This document shows positions 1 through 9,296 of a DNA stretch of 64,000 bases, one piece after another. The notes under the pieces were generated by a model. The model did not search any database and was not told the origin of the DNA. It saw only the letters and a program-made list of their open reading frames with translations. The translations under genes were made by a program, and so were the position numbers. Origin of the DNA: VXNE01 sp965248075 (GTDB taxonomy: Bacteria > Pseudomonadota > Gammaproteobacteria > Pseudomonadales > Azotimanducaceae); NCBI GenBank assembly GCA_965248075.1, contig CBDFIL010000002.1, positions 806,001 to 870,000 on the forward strand, given 5' to 3'. Within the stretch, counting starts at the first letter, position 1. Each line of letters opens with the position of its first letter.

Positions 1-1149
1 GCTGGCCCAGGTCACGGTCGCGATCGGGTCCGCGGAGAGCAGCCGGCCCGTGTTCGCGTCCAGCACGTAGAGGAAGCCGTTCTTCGGGGCTTCCAGCACC
101 ACGCGGCGCGGGCCGCTTTGCAGGGTGATGTCCGTGACGATCTTGGGCATCGTCGCGTCATAGTCCCAGGCGTCTTCCGGGACGGTCTGGTAGTGCCACC
201 GGTAGGCGCCGGTTTCCGCATCGACCGCGACCACGGAGTTGGTGAACAGGTTGTCCCCCGGCCCGCGCATCGCCACGTTCAGCGGCACGGTGCTCGCCGT
301 GCCGAAGATGACCAGGCCGGTCTCGGGGTCGTAGCGGATGCCGTCCCACACGGCCCCGCCGCCGGCCTGTGCCCAGCCGCCGGTCCAGGTGCGCGACGCC
401 ATCTCGAGGACATCGCTCTCGAAGCCGTTCTCGGGATCGCCCGGGACCGTCCAGAAGCGCCACAGTTCCTCTCCTGAGTCGGCGTCAAATGCGGTCACGG
501 AACCGCGCACGGCGGTGTCCGATCCCGCGTAGCCCATGTAGACCCGGCCGCCCCCGACGCGGGGCGCACCGGTGATCCCCGGGCCCATCCCCTCGGTCGG
601 GTCGCAGACGGCCGCTTCCCAGAGCTGCGCGCCGGCCGCCGCGTCGATGGCCACGAGTCGGCAGTCGCCGGTGCCGACATAGACCCGTCCCTCCCAGACG
701 GCGACGCCCCGGTTCCAGCGTGACCAGAGGGAGTTGCCGAATCCCATGTCGAGGCGGACCTGGGGGTCGAACTGCCAGAGCAGGGCGCCGTCCGTGGCGT
801 CGAGGGCGTAGACGACGCTCCGGATGCCCGTGAGGTAGACGACCCCGTCGATCACCAGCGGTTCCGCCGAGAGGCCGATCGGGCTCGGGACGTCCGTGGC
901 CCACGCGAGGCCCAGCTCGCCGACATTCTCGTCCGAGATCCGCGACTGGGGACTGAAGTGCTCGCCGCTGAACCGACCGCCGTTGACCAGCCAGTTATCG
1001 CCGGAGTCGGCCTCGGCGAGGACGCGGCTCTCGGTCACGTTGCCGGCGGCCGGCTCGGGCGCCAGCGTCGCATCCGGCGCCGTCGGGGGCTCGCAGCCGG
1101 CGAGCAGCAGCACCGCTGCAGTGGGGATGCACAGGTTGCGGCAGCGCAT
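1..1149 (-). CDS. PQQ-propeller quinoprotein, lipoprotein, 3' end cut by the window edge
   Basis: Reading from ATG at 1149 leftwards gives an open frame that runs off the window. It starts with a lipoprotein signal (MRCRNLC..., lipobox LLAGC), so the protein is probably membrane-anchored facing the periplasm. Repeated propeller strands (VVYALDATDGALLWQF, LVAIDAAAGAQLW, VTAFDADSGEELWRF) mark it as a PQQ alcohol dehydrogenase-like beta-propeller. Residues 329-331 read D-Y-D after a Trp, the position where lanthanide-type PQQ dehydrogenases carry Asp-x-Asp. The vicinal Cys pair of classical enzymes is not seen before NRGVAV. It is transcribed divergently from the TonB-dependent receptor at 1251. 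Family assignment is firm; substrate and metal are inference. Confidence 0.8.
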   Translation of the reverse strand, partial: MRCRNLCIPTAAVLLLAGCEPPTAPDATLAPEPAAGNVTESRVLAEADSGDNWLVNGGRFSGEHFSPQSRISDENVGELGLAWATDVPSPIGLSAEPLVIDGVVYLTGIRSVVYALDATDGALLWQFDPQVRLDMGFGNSLWSRWNRGVAVWEGRVYVGTGDCRLVAIDAAAGAQLWEAAVCDPTEGMGPGITGAPRVGGGRVYMGYAGSDTAVRGSVTAFDADSGEELWRFWTVPGDPENGFESDVLEMASRTWTGGWAQAGGGAVWDGIRYDPETGLVIFGTASTVPLNVAMRGPGDNLFTNSVVAVDAETGAYRWHYQTVPEDAWDYDATMPKIVTDITLQSGPRRVVLEAPKNGFLYVLDANTGRLLSADPIATVTWAS

Positions 1150-1210
1150 GGCGACTCTCCTCTCCCGGCGGACGCGGCGGCCGGACACGCCGAAGGTAAC
1201 AGTGTTCGAG

Positions 1211-1216
1211 TATAGT
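1211..1216 (+). promoter_or_regulatory. Possible -10 box upstream of TonB-dependent receptor
   Basis: TATAGT lies 35 bases before the receptor start. The same block (CGGACAC..., GTAACAG..., TATAGT, CGGTACAG) is kept upstream of the deleted receptor copy at 3885, which supports it as a retained promoter region. No clear -35 box is visible, so this is weak. Confidence 0.3.
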
Positions 1217-1250
1217 TCGATACAGGTTGTCTCGGGGATGGAGGAACGTC

Positions 1251-3641
1251 ATGTGGAACGGTCGGGGATCCGCGCGAGCCTTGCGTCGAACGGGCGCCGT
1301 GATGAGCGCTTGCCTCTTGAGTATCGGGGGCCTCGCGGAAGACGCGGGCGATGCGGGCGCACGCAGCGACGCCGTCATCGAAGAGGTCATCGTGACGGCA
1401 CAGAAGCGGTCCGAGAGCCTGCAGGACGTGCCGGTCTCCATCACGGCGCTCACCAGCGAAGACCTGGAGGTGTTCCGTTTTCGCAACCTGGGCGAGCTTG
1501 CGTCCCAGGTCCCCAACATGGTGAACAGCACGGTGCAGGGCGACGGCACGCCGGTCTTCGGTCTGCGGGGCCTGGCCATGAACGACTGGAGTTTCCACCA
1601 GTCGAGCCCGGTGGTGACTTACATGGACGAGGTCTACAAGGGCAACCCGGCGCTGCTGGCGGTGCCGCTGTTCGACGTGGACCGCGTCGAGGTGCTGCGC
1701 GGGCCGCAGGGAACCCTGTACGGCAAGAACACCACCGGCGGCGCGGTGAATTTCATCACCCGGCGGCCCGTGATGCAGAACGAGCACTACGTGACGGTGG
1801 GCGCCGGCAACTACAGCCTGCTGGAAGCGCAGGCGGCGTTCAACGTGGTGCTCACAGACACCCTTGCGGTACGTCTGGCAGGCACGTTTTCGGATGCGGA
1901 GGGCTGGCTCGAGAACGTGAATCCCGGCGTCGACGACGCCTACTCCACCGATGCACGCGGAGTGCGCTTCACTGCGCTCTGGCAAGCCCGGGACAACGTG
2001 GAGGTGCTGCTCCGGGCGTCCAGCGGAAAGTCGGAGCCGGTGAACTGGGCCGTAAAGGTGCTGCGCGAACAGCCACCGGTCTGGTATGGCATCTACGGTC
2101 TCTACAACGCGTTTGGAGGCACGCCGCTGACGGACCCGACGCAGGCCGGTCTCGGTTACTTCGAGGTCAACACCGAACAGGACACGAGGCGCCTGGTGGA
2201 CACGGACTCCCTGTCCCTGACCGTCAACTGGGACGTCAATGAGCGGTTTCTCCTGACTTCGATCACTTCCTGGGACGACGGCGCCGCCTTCAACCCCGAC
2301 GAAAGCGACGGCATGCTCAATCGGGCCAATGCGAACGAGTTGGGCGTGGAAGCCAACCAGGTCACGCAGGACCTGCGGCTGACATCGAATCTCGAAGGCC
2401 CGTTCGACTTCGTGGCGGGCCTCTACTATTCGAGAGATGTGGTCGACGCCAGCAACAGGATCGGGCTGTTCCTGGACATAGACTTCAATCTGGACGGCGC
2501 GGTTGACTTCAACGATTGCCTGGATCCTCTCGCGGTTGCCTTCGGCTTCCCTCCCAGTGCGGCGGGGGCGGCTACCGAAGCGCTCTTCGGCAGCCTCGGG
2601 TTCAGCCTGGCAGGCTTCGCGACGCTGGGGTGTTACTCCACCAACACGTTCGAGCAGGAGCGGCGCAGCCTGGCGGCGTATTTCGACGGCAGCTACGCGA
2701 TGAGCGAGGCCCTGACGCTGCGCTTCGGCCTCCGCTTTACGGACGACGAGTCGAACCAGAACGACTTCAACGCCCACCTGGCCGGGCCGGACTACGTGCC
2801 GGTACTCGGCACCATCAACGGCGGCGCGCTCGATCCCCTGGCCACGGCGCCGGACCAGAGTTTCGACGACCAAGAGGTGACGGGCAGGCTGGGCCTCGAC
2901 TACACGTTCGAGAACGGCACGATGATCTACGGCAGCTACAATCGCGGGTATCGCGGCGGCGCGTACAACGGGCAGGCCTACTACGCGCCCCCGGAGAGGA
3001 ACTGGGTGGAGCCCGAACGGCTGGACAGCTTCGAAGTGGGGCTCAAGAGCATGATGTGGGACGACCGTGTGCGACTCAATGCATCGGCGTTTCGCTACAG
3101 CTATGAGAACCAGCAGTTCATAGACGTGGATAACAGGACCTTCCAGCAGACGCTCACCAACATCGATTCGTCCGAGATGTCGGGAGCGGAGATCGAGGTC
3201 GCCGCGCAGGTGACGCCCGCGTTGCTGCTGCGCGCGGGGGTCGGCATCCTGGATGCCACGATCGAGGAGGGCGTCGTGGGCGGCGTCGATCTTGCGGGCG
3301 AGGGTCTGTATAACAGCCCGGACCGCAACGTGAACGTCGCGGCGAGCTGGGACGTGTTCACGGGTCGCGCAGGTCGATTGACCCTGTATGCGGATGCCGT
3401 TCACCGGTCGGGGGCGGTCTACTTCGTGGACGCCAGGGAGTCCGACGGTCATACGCGGTGGAACGCACGGGCGACCTTCAGCAGCAACACGGAGCGGTGG
3501 ACGGCCAGCCTGTGGGGCATGAATCTCGGTGACGAGGAATATGCGACGTTCTATGCGCACCTGTTGGACGGCCTTGGCGTGGAACTTCTGTTGCCGGGCC
3601 GGCCGCGCACGTACGGCGCCGAGGTTACGCTGCGCTTCTGA
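1251..3641 (+). CDS. TonB-dependent outer-membrane receptor 1
   Basis: A 796-residue receptor. ATG at 1251 was chosen because GGAGGAA sits just before it, although the frame is open back to 1227. A signal peptide is followed by the TonB box-like EEVIVTAQKR, a plug domain (VEVLRGPQGTLYGKNTTGGAVNFITRRP), and a 22-strand-type barrel ending in the typical C-terminal Phe (YGAEVTLRF). It should import a substrate too large for porins, driven by TonB; the substrate is unknown. It is divergent from a PQQ quinoprotein and precedes a whole array of quinoproteins, so coupled uptake and oxidation is a reasonable inference. A shortened copy of this gene follows at 3885. Confidence 0.9.
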   Translation: MWNGRGSARALRRTGAVMSACLLSIGGLAEDAGDAGARSDAVIEEVIVTAQKRSESLQDVPVSITALTSEDLEVFRFRNLGELASQVPNMVNSTVQGDGTPVFGLRGLAMNDWSFHQSSPVVTYMDEVYKGNPALLAVPLFDVDRVEVLRGPQGTLYGKNTTGGAVNFITRRPVMQNEHYVTVGAGNYSLLEAQAAFNVVLTDTLAVRLAGTFSDAEGWLENVNPGVDDAYSTDARGVRFTALWQARDNVEVLLRASSGKSEPVNWAVKVLREQPPVWYGIYGLYNAFGGTPLTDPTQAGLGYFEVNTEQDTRRLVDTDSLSLTVNWDVNERFLLTSITSWDDGAAFNPDESDGMLNRANANELGVEANQVTQDLRLTSNLEGPFDFVAGLYYSRDVVDASNRIGLFLDIDFNLDGAVDFNDCLDPLAVAFGFPPSAAGAATEALFGSLGFSLAGFATLGCYSTNTFEQERRSLAAYFDGSYAMSEALTLRFGLRFTDDESNQNDFNAHLAGPDYVPVLGTINGGALDPLATAPDQSFDDQEVTGRLGLDYTFENGTMIYGSYNRGYRGGAYNGQAYYAPPERNWVEPERLDSFEVGLKSMMWDDRVRLNASAFRYSYENQQFIDVDNRTFQQTLTNIDSSEMSGAEIEVAAQVTPALLLRAGVGILDATIEEGVVGGVDLAGEGLYNSPDRNVNVAASWDVFTGRAGRLTLYADAVHRSGAVYFVDARESDGHTRWNARATFSSNTERWTASLWGMNLGDEEYATFYAHLLDGLGVELLLPGRPRTYGAEVTLRF

Positions 3642-3716
3642 AAGGGGATCATGCGGGGGAGAGCGGTGGGGCGAGCCTCGTGCCCGCCCGCGTTGAGGTC
3701 GTGCATGAATTCGGGA

Positions 3717-3808
3717 CGGGACGCCACAAGGGCGTCCCCTACAGCGTGCGTCGGGGCTGTGCGCAAGATTCGCCACGGCCGTGTAGGGGCGACCCTTGTG
3801 GTCGCCCG
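3717..3808. repeat. REP1 inverted pair downstream of receptor 1
   Basis: A minus-strand REP1 copy (3717-3742, stem GACGCC/GGCGTC) and a plus-strand copy (3783-3808, stem GCGACC/GGTCGC) stand head to head. Both have the GTAGGGG head and CTTGT loop. Each is flanked on its outer side by GTGCATGAATTC-like sequence, itself close to a palindrome. A degenerate copy lies at about 3860-3880. Confidence 0.85.
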
Positions 3809-3884
3809 GGGATGTGCATGAATTCCGAAACGGGACGCCAGCCCAGGGTGTAGGTAGAGTTGGGGCGGGGCCTGTCCCCGGACA

Positions 3885-4270
3885 GGCGCGGCGGTCGGAC
3901 ACACGCCGAATGTAACAGCAGGTCAAACGCGGGTGATATAGTCCGGTACAGCACTGGGGGGACGGTCGCTGCGAGCTGGGACGCGTACAGCGGTCGTGCG
4001 GGTCGACTCACCCTGTACGTGGATGCCATGTACCGGTCCGACTCGACCTCCTCGGTCGGCAACGAGGAGGGGAACGGCCATACGCGGTGGAACGGGCGCG
4101 CGAGCTTCACCGGCAGTACGCAACGGTGGACGGTCAGCCTCTGGGGCAGGAACCTCGGGGACGAGGAGTACACCAACTTCTACATCGACATACGGGACAT
4201 TCTTGGGGTAGAGCCGGGCCTCGTGGGCGCGCCGCGCACCTATGGCGCGGAAGTCACACTGCGCTTCTGA
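3885..4270 (+). pseudogene. Internally deleted copy of TonB-dependent receptor
   Basis: The first part matches the upstream region of receptor 1 (CGGACAC, CCGAATGTAACAG, TATAGT boxes). From about 3963 the sequence matches only the last ~100 codons of that gene (VAASWDAYSGRAGRLTLYVD to YGAEVTLRF). Plug and most of the barrel are missing, so promoter and 3' end have been joined by a deletion of over 2 kb. It cannot make a working receptor. The divergence of the remaining part from receptor 1 shows the duplication is not recent. Confidence 0.8.
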
Positions 4271-4286
4271 CGGGTGTCTGATGGGT

Positions 4287-4314
4287 GTATAGGGGCGACC
4301 CTTGCGGTCGCCCG
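4287..4314 (+). repeat. REP1 copy with altered head
   Basis: GCGACC/GGTCGC stem with loop CTTGC. The head reads GTATAGGGG, so it carries two extra bases relative to GTAGGGG. It lies between the receptor remnant and quinoprotein copy 1. Confidence 0.75.
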
Positions 4315-4376
4315 TCGTGACGCCGGGCAGGCGATCCGGCACGCGAGAGGGAATGGGACACAAGGGGGGAGAGCGA

Positions 4377-6451
4377 ATGGGACACACGACCGCGATCCGT
4401 TCGTACGCAGCCGCGGCCTTCGCGCTGCTGCTGGCGACAGGCCACGCCGCGTACGCGGACGATCCGGAGAACACCGACTGGCCGCTGCTGGGCAACGCCC
4501 ACGAGATGCAGCACCACGCGGACCTCTCGCAGATCAACACCGACACCGTCGGCCGGCTGGGCCTCGCCTGGTGGGTGGACCTGCCGGCGATCAAGGGCAT
4601 GGTCGGCAATCCGCTGATCTCCGACGGCAGGATTTTCCAGAGCGGAGCCGGCAGCGTCATCTACGCCAACGACCTGCGCACGGGCGAGCAACTGTGGACC
4701 TTCGACCCCCGACCCGGCCCGGGGGAGGGGACGTTCGTCGAAGCCATGGGCATGAACTTCAACCGCGGCGTGGCGCTGCACGGGGAGCTCGTCATCGTTG
4801 GCACCGGCGACTGCCGGCTGGTGGCCGTGGACCAGGAGACGGGCGCGCAACGCTGGGAGGCCCAGGCGTGCGACCAGGGGAACAGCCAGACCATCACCGC
4901 GGCGCCGCGGGTCGGGGGCGGCATGGTGTTCACGGGCAACGCCTGCGGGGACTCTGGCATGAGCCGCGGCCACGTGGACGCGTTCGACGCCGACACCGGG
5001 CGTCACGCATGGCGGTTCTACACCGTGCCGGGCGATCCTTCGAAGCCGTCGGAGAGCGACCTCTACCGCATGGCGGCCGCCACCTGGGGCGACGGCTGGT
5101 ACGAACGCACGAAGGGCTGCGGCAGCGTGTGGGACGCGATGGTCTACGACCCGGGCTCGGAGCGGCTGTACATCGGGGTCGGCGGCGCGGCGCCGATGAA
5201 CCCGATGGCACGCGGGGCGGGTACGGGCGACGAACTGTTCACGAGTTCCGTCGTGGCCCTCGACGCGAAGACGGGCGAGTACGTCTGGCACTTCAAGCAG
5301 AATCCCGGCGATGGCTGGAACTTCGAGCCGTCGGTCGGGCTCATGCTCGCGAACGTGCCGGACGTCGACGGGGAGCGGCGCGTGGTCATCAGCGTGCCGA
5401 AGGACGGTTTCGTCTACGTGCTCGACGCGGACACCGGGGAGTTCCTGTCCGGGCGCAACTACGTACCGGTGAACTGGGCCAGCGGGCTCGACGAGGAGGG
5501 CCGGCCCGTCTACCTGCCAGACGCGCGCTACTGGGAGCAGCCGGACGGGCGGGCGGTGGTTTCGCCGGCGGGCATGGGGGCCCATAGCTGGGACGCGATC
5601 GCGTTCGACCCGGAGAAGCACGTAGTGTTTGTTCCCGCCCAGACCATGCCGGCGCTCTACCAGGCGGCCGGTGACGCCGACGGCCTCACGGGCCAACTGG
5701 GCGTCGCGTTCGACGGCCATTACGGGAGCAGGGGAGATGCCGGCTGGGAGGCCTTCGGGGAACTCGTGGCCTGGGACCCGGTGCTGCAGACGGAGGTCTG
5801 GCGCCAGTCCGCCACGCGCTGCCCATGAACGGCGGCGCGCTGCACACCGCCGGCGGCCTCGTCTTCCAGGGCCTGGCCGAGGGCTACCTGGTGGCCTACG
5901 ACGCGGCGACCGGGGAGCGGCTCTGGTCGGCGCCGGCGGGCGGTACGGTCCGCAGCGCGCCGTCGACGGTGATGGCGGACGGCAAGCAGTACATCGTGGT
6001 GGCGAGCGGCAACGTCGCCAGCGCCGGCGGCGGGAGCGCGTTCTCGGACTACAGTTCCGTGCCGCGTGCCCGCAGCCGCCCGCGCCTGCTCGCGTTCGCG
6101 CTCGACGGCAGCACTCCGGCGCCGCCGTGGGCGGAGATTCCGCACATCCCCGCGCCGCCGGCGCCGCGTCTCGATGCGACCCTGGCGTCGGCGGGGGCCG
6201 AACTCTTCGAGACATACGGCTGCATGGCCTGTCATGGCCCGGAGGCCGTCGCGGCCGTGGCCGCGCTGGACCTGCGCATACGGCCGCCGGCGAGCGTGGA
6301 GTACCTGCAGACCGTGCTCGGCGGGGCCCTCGCGGCGCGCGGCATGCCCGCCTTCGAACTGGCGGACGAGGGCGCGGCGGCCCTGCGCGCCTACCTGGTC
6401 AACCTCGCCTGGAACGCACACGAGGCGCAGGACGGCGCTTCGGAGGATTGA
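4377..6451 (+). pseudogene. PQQ quinoprotein-cytochrome c, copy 1, frameshifted
   Basis: Start ATG at 4377 follows GGGGGAGAG and encodes a Sec signal peptide (MGHTTAIRSYAAAAFALLLA...AYADD). The propeller reads through to about 5810. There the sequence has two extra bases (CAGTCCGCC against CAGCGCC in copy 3) and the first frame stops at 5828. The second frame opens with ATG at 5825, giving an ATGA overlap, and encodes the rest of the propeller plus a cytochrome c domain (CMACH at 6221, candidate axial Met in RGMPAF). The break may be a true mutation, a sequencing error, or two coupled halves. Intact paralogues follow at 7105 and 9809. The active-site segment reads GDGWNFE, as in copies 2 and 3. 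Confidence 0.8.
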
Positions 6452-6517
6452 GGACGCATTGAGGACACACGACCGGGAGAGCCCGGCGAAATCGCTACCG
6501 TAGAGGAGGCAGGAACC

Positions 6518-6916
6518 ATGGCGCAAACCGACATCAGCGGCGCGCCCGTGCGCATCGACCGCGCCGTGCTGGCCGGGCAGGGCCTCGATCCGGGGCCGGA
6601 GCAGGACGGCATGCAGTCGTCCTTCAAGTCCGTCTTCGACGGCGACATCGTCTCCGCGGTGTTCGAGTCCGGGCCGGGAGTGCTGCAGGTGGACGGTCTC
6701 CCGTACGACGAGTTCATCTACATCCTGGCGGGCGAGCTCGTGCTGACCGGTGCGGACGACGGCGTGGCGCACACCTTCGGGACGGGCGACCACCTGGTGC
6801 TCCCCAAGGGCTGGACCGGCACCTGGGAGATGGTCGGCGACACCTACCGGGAGCTCATCGTCGTCGAGACGCAGACCTATCTGCAGAGCCTGCAGGAACT
6901 CGGAATAGACCTGTAG
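6518..6916 (+). CDS. Cupin-domain protein 1 (Cupin_3/DUF861-like), no signal peptide
   Basis: A 132-residue single-domain cupin. The core YDEFIYILAGELVLTGADDG, then HTFGTGDHLVLPKGWTGTWE, fits the Cupin_3 (EutQ/ureidoglycine-type) fold. ATG at 6518 follows GAGGAGG. No signal peptide is seen, unlike cupins 2 and 5. It lies 66 bases after quinoprotein copy 1, and the same quinoprotein-then-cupin order recurs along the array, so the two probably act in one pathway; the reaction is unknown. Its stop TAG (6914-6916) is the TAG of a REP1 head. Confidence 0.8.
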   Translation: MAQTDISGAPVRIDRAVLAGQGLDPGPEQDGMQSSFKSVFDGDIVSAVFESGPGVLQVDGLPYDEFIYILAGELVLTGADDGVAHTFGTGDHLVLPKGWTGTWEMVGDTYRELIVVETQTYLQSLQELGIDL

Positions 6917-7050
6917 GGGAGACCCTTGTGGTCTCCCGTCTTGAAGCCATGTACGCATGTAAGCTAGAACGTGTAGGGGCGGGGCTTGTCCCCGCCCGTC
7001 CCGACGCCATGCACGCATGCGAGCCGGGAGGGGACAAGCCCCTCCCCTAC
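6913..7050. repeat. REP1 cluster between cupin 1 and quinoprotein copy 2
   Basis: Three copies: plus 6913-6938 (stem GAGACC/GGTCTC, overlapping the cupin stop codon), plus 6973-6998 (stem GCGGGG/CCCCGC) and minus 7025-7050 (stem GAGGGG/CCCCTC). The last two form a tail-to-tail pair around the near-palindrome GCCATGCACGCATGCGAG. The same pair arrangement and following sequence recur at 17226-17345. Confidence 0.85.
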
Positions 7051-7104
7051 AACGCCCGCGTCGAAATTGTGCAGGCCGTCGGGATGGCACGGTAGGGAGA
7101 GCAA

Positions 7105-9204
7105 ATGGAGCAAATGGGACACACGACTTCGATCCGTTCGTCCGCGGCCCTTGCGGGGGCCCTCGCGCTGCTGCTGGCGACGGGCCACCCCGCCTTCGCC
7201 ACCGATCCGGAGAACACCGACTGGCCGCTCCTCGGCAACGCTCACGAGATGCAGCACCACGCGGCCCTCGCCCAGATCAACACCGACACGGTCGAGCGGC
7301 TGGGGCTCGCTTGGTGGGTGGACCTGCCGGCGATCAAGGGCCTGGTCGGCAATCCGCTGATCAAGGACGGCAGGATCTTCCAGAGCGGCGCCGGCAGCGT
7401 CATCTACGCCAACGACCTGCGCACGGGCGAGTTGCTGTGGACCTTCGACCCGCGGCCCGATCCCGGGCCCGGCTCGTTCCTGGCCGTGTACGGGCTCAAC
7501 GTCAACCGCGGCGTGGCGCTGCACGACGATCTCGTCATCGTCGGCACCGGCGACTGCCGGCTGGTGGCCGTGGACCAGGAGACGGGGACGCAACGCTGGG
7601 AGGCCCAGGCGTGCGACCAGGGGAACAACCAGACCATCACCGCGGCGCCACGGGTCGGGGGCGGCATGGTGTTCACGGGCAACGCCTGCGCGGACTCCGG
7701 TGCGAGCCGCGGCCACGTGGACGCGTTCGACGCCGGCGCCGGACGGCGCCTGTGGCGCTTCTACACCGTCCCGGGCGATCCCTCGAAACCCCCGGAGAGC
7801 GACCTCTACCGCATGGCGGCCGCCACCTGGGGCGACGGCTGGTACGACCGTACCCGGGGCTGCGGCAGCGTGTGGGACGCGATGGTCTACGACCCGCGGT
7901 CGCAGCGGCTCTACATCGGGGTCGGGGGTCCGTCGCCGCTCGACCCCACGGCCCGGGGAGCGAACGCGGGCGACGAGCTGTTCACGAACTCCGTCGTGGC
8001 CCTCGATGCGAAGACGGGCGAGTACGTCTGGCACTTCAAGCAGAATCCGGGCGACGGCTGGAACTTCGAGCCGGCGGTCGGGCTGATGCTCGCGAGCCTG
8101 CCGGACGTGGACGGGGAGCGGCGCGTGGTCGTCAGCGTGCCGAAGGACGGTTTCGTCTACGTGCTCGACGCGGACACCGGGGAGTTCCTGTCGGGCCGCA
8201 ACTACGTACCGGCGAACTGGGCCAGCGGGCTCGACGAGGAGGGCCGGCCCATCTACCTGCCCGACGCGCGCTACTGGGAGCAGCCGGACGGGCGGGCGGT
8301 GGTTTCGCCGGCGGGCATGGGGGCCCATAACTTTGAGGCGCTGGCGTTCGATCCCGAGAAGCACGTGGTGTTCATTCCCGCGGCGACGATGCCGGCGCTC
8401 TATCAGGCGAGCAGCGGCGCCGGTGGGATCATGGACGAGATGGGCGTCACGTTCGACGGGGAATACGGCAGCCAGGGGCATCCCGGCTGGGAGGCATTCG
8501 GCGAACTCGTGGCCTGGGACCCGGTGCTGCAGACGGAGGTCTGGCGCGCCCGCCACGCCCTGCCGATGAACGGCGGCGCGTTGCACACGGCCGGCGGCCT
8601 CGTCTTCCAGGGCCTCGCCGAGGGTTACCTGGTGGCCTACGACGCGGCGACCGGGGAGCGGCTCTGGTCGGCGCCGGCGGGCGGCACGGTCCGCAGCGCG
8701 CCGTCGACGGTGATGGCGGACGGCAAGCAATACATCGTGGTGGCGAGCGGCAACGTCGCTACGTCCGTCGGCGCGACCGGCTTCACCGGCTACAGCTCCG
8801 TACCGAGGTCCCGCAGCCGCCCCCGCCTGCTCGCGTTCGCCCTCGACGGCAGCGCTCCACCGCCGCCGTGGGCGGAGATTCCGCACATCCCGGAGCCGCC
8901 GACGCCGCGCGTCGACGCGACCCTGGCGTCGGCGGGCAAGGACATCTTCGTGGCGTACGCCTGCGATGCCTGCCACGGTCATGCCGGCGTCGCGGTCTGG
9001 GAGACGCTGGACCTCCGCGTGCGGCTGCCAGCGGACGTGGAATACCTGCAGGCCGTGCTCGACGGCGCCCTCGCGACGCGCGGCATGCCGGTTGTCGAGC
9101 TGGGGGACGACGGGGTGCAGGCCCTGCAGGCCTACCTGATCAATCTCGCCTGGGACGCTCACGAGGCGCAGGACGGCGCCTCGGGGGATCGAGCGACGCA
9201 CTGA
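7105..9204 (+). CDS. PQQ quinoprotein with C-terminal cytochrome c, copy 2
   Basis: An intact 699-residue protein. A Sec signal peptide (ALALLLATGHPAFA) is followed by about 590 residues of PQQ-dehydrogenase-like propeller and a single cytochrome c domain (CDACH, residues 620-624; candidate Met ligand in RGMPVV). It should oxidise a small substrate in the periplasm and pass electrons to its own haem. Two ATGs compete, 7105 and 7114, because GAGCAAATG is duplicated; 7105 keeps the GGGAGAG spacing seen in copy 1. The segment aligned with the catalytic Asp reads GDGWNFE (Asn320). The Cys-Cys ring is not seen; instead conserved single cysteines occur in TGDCRL and QACDQ. Cupin 2 follows. Confidence 0.85.
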   Translation: MEQMGHTTSIRSSAALAGALALLLATGHPAFATDPENTDWPLLGNAHEMQHHAALAQINTDTVERLGLAWWVDLPAIKGLVGNPLIKDGRIFQSGAGSVIYANDLRTGELLWTFDPRPDPGPGSFLAVYGLNVNRGVALHDDLVIVGTGDCRLVAVDQETGTQRWEAQACDQGNNQTITAAPRVGGGMVFTGNACADSGASRGHVDAFDAGAGRRLWRFYTVPGDPSKPPESDLYRMAAATWGDGWYDRTRGCGSVWDAMVYDPRSQRLYIGVGGPSPLDPTARGANAGDELFTNSVVALDAKTGEYVWHFKQNPGDGWNFEPAVGLMLASLPDVDGERRVVVSVPKDGFVYVLDADTGEFLSGRNYVPANWASGLDEEGRPIYLPDARYWEQPDGRAVVSPAGMGAHNFEALAFDPEKHVVFIPAATMPALYQASSGAGGIMDEMGVTFDGEYGSQGHPGWEAFGELVAWDPVLQTEVWRARHALPMNGGALHTAGGLVFQGLAEGYLVAYDAATGERLWSAPAGGTVRSAPSTVMADGKQYIVVASGNVATSVGATGFTGYSSVPRSRSRPRLLAFALDGSAPPPPWAEIPHIPEPPTPRVDATLASAGKDIFVAYACDACHGHAGVAVWETLDLRVRLPADVEYLQAVLDGALATRGMPVVELGDDGVQALQAYLINLAWDAHEAQDGASGDRATH

Positions 9205-9244
9205 CACCACGCGCCCGCGGCGCACGCCGCAGCGCGCCCAAGAG

Positions 9245-9280
9245 AAATCGCCAACCAAATCGCCCACCAAATCGCCCACC
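9245..9280 (+). repeat. Three tandem 12-base units before cupin 2
   Basis: AAATCGCCAACC then AAATCGCCCACC twice, directly ahead of the AAAGGAG ribosome site of cupin 2. It looks like local slippage; no function is evident. Confidence 0.8.
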
Positions 9281-9296
9281 AAAGGAGACGACGACC

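Noticed and set aside
1035..3926. Very long minus-strand open frame (over 900 codons) opposite receptor 1
   Set aside because: Arises from G+C-rich codon bias opposite a real gene; composition is Arg/His/Val-rich without domains, and the plus-strand receptor is unmistakable.
9245..9280. Possible CRISPR-like array
   Set aside because: Only three adjacent 12-base units with no spacers; a simple tandem repeat.
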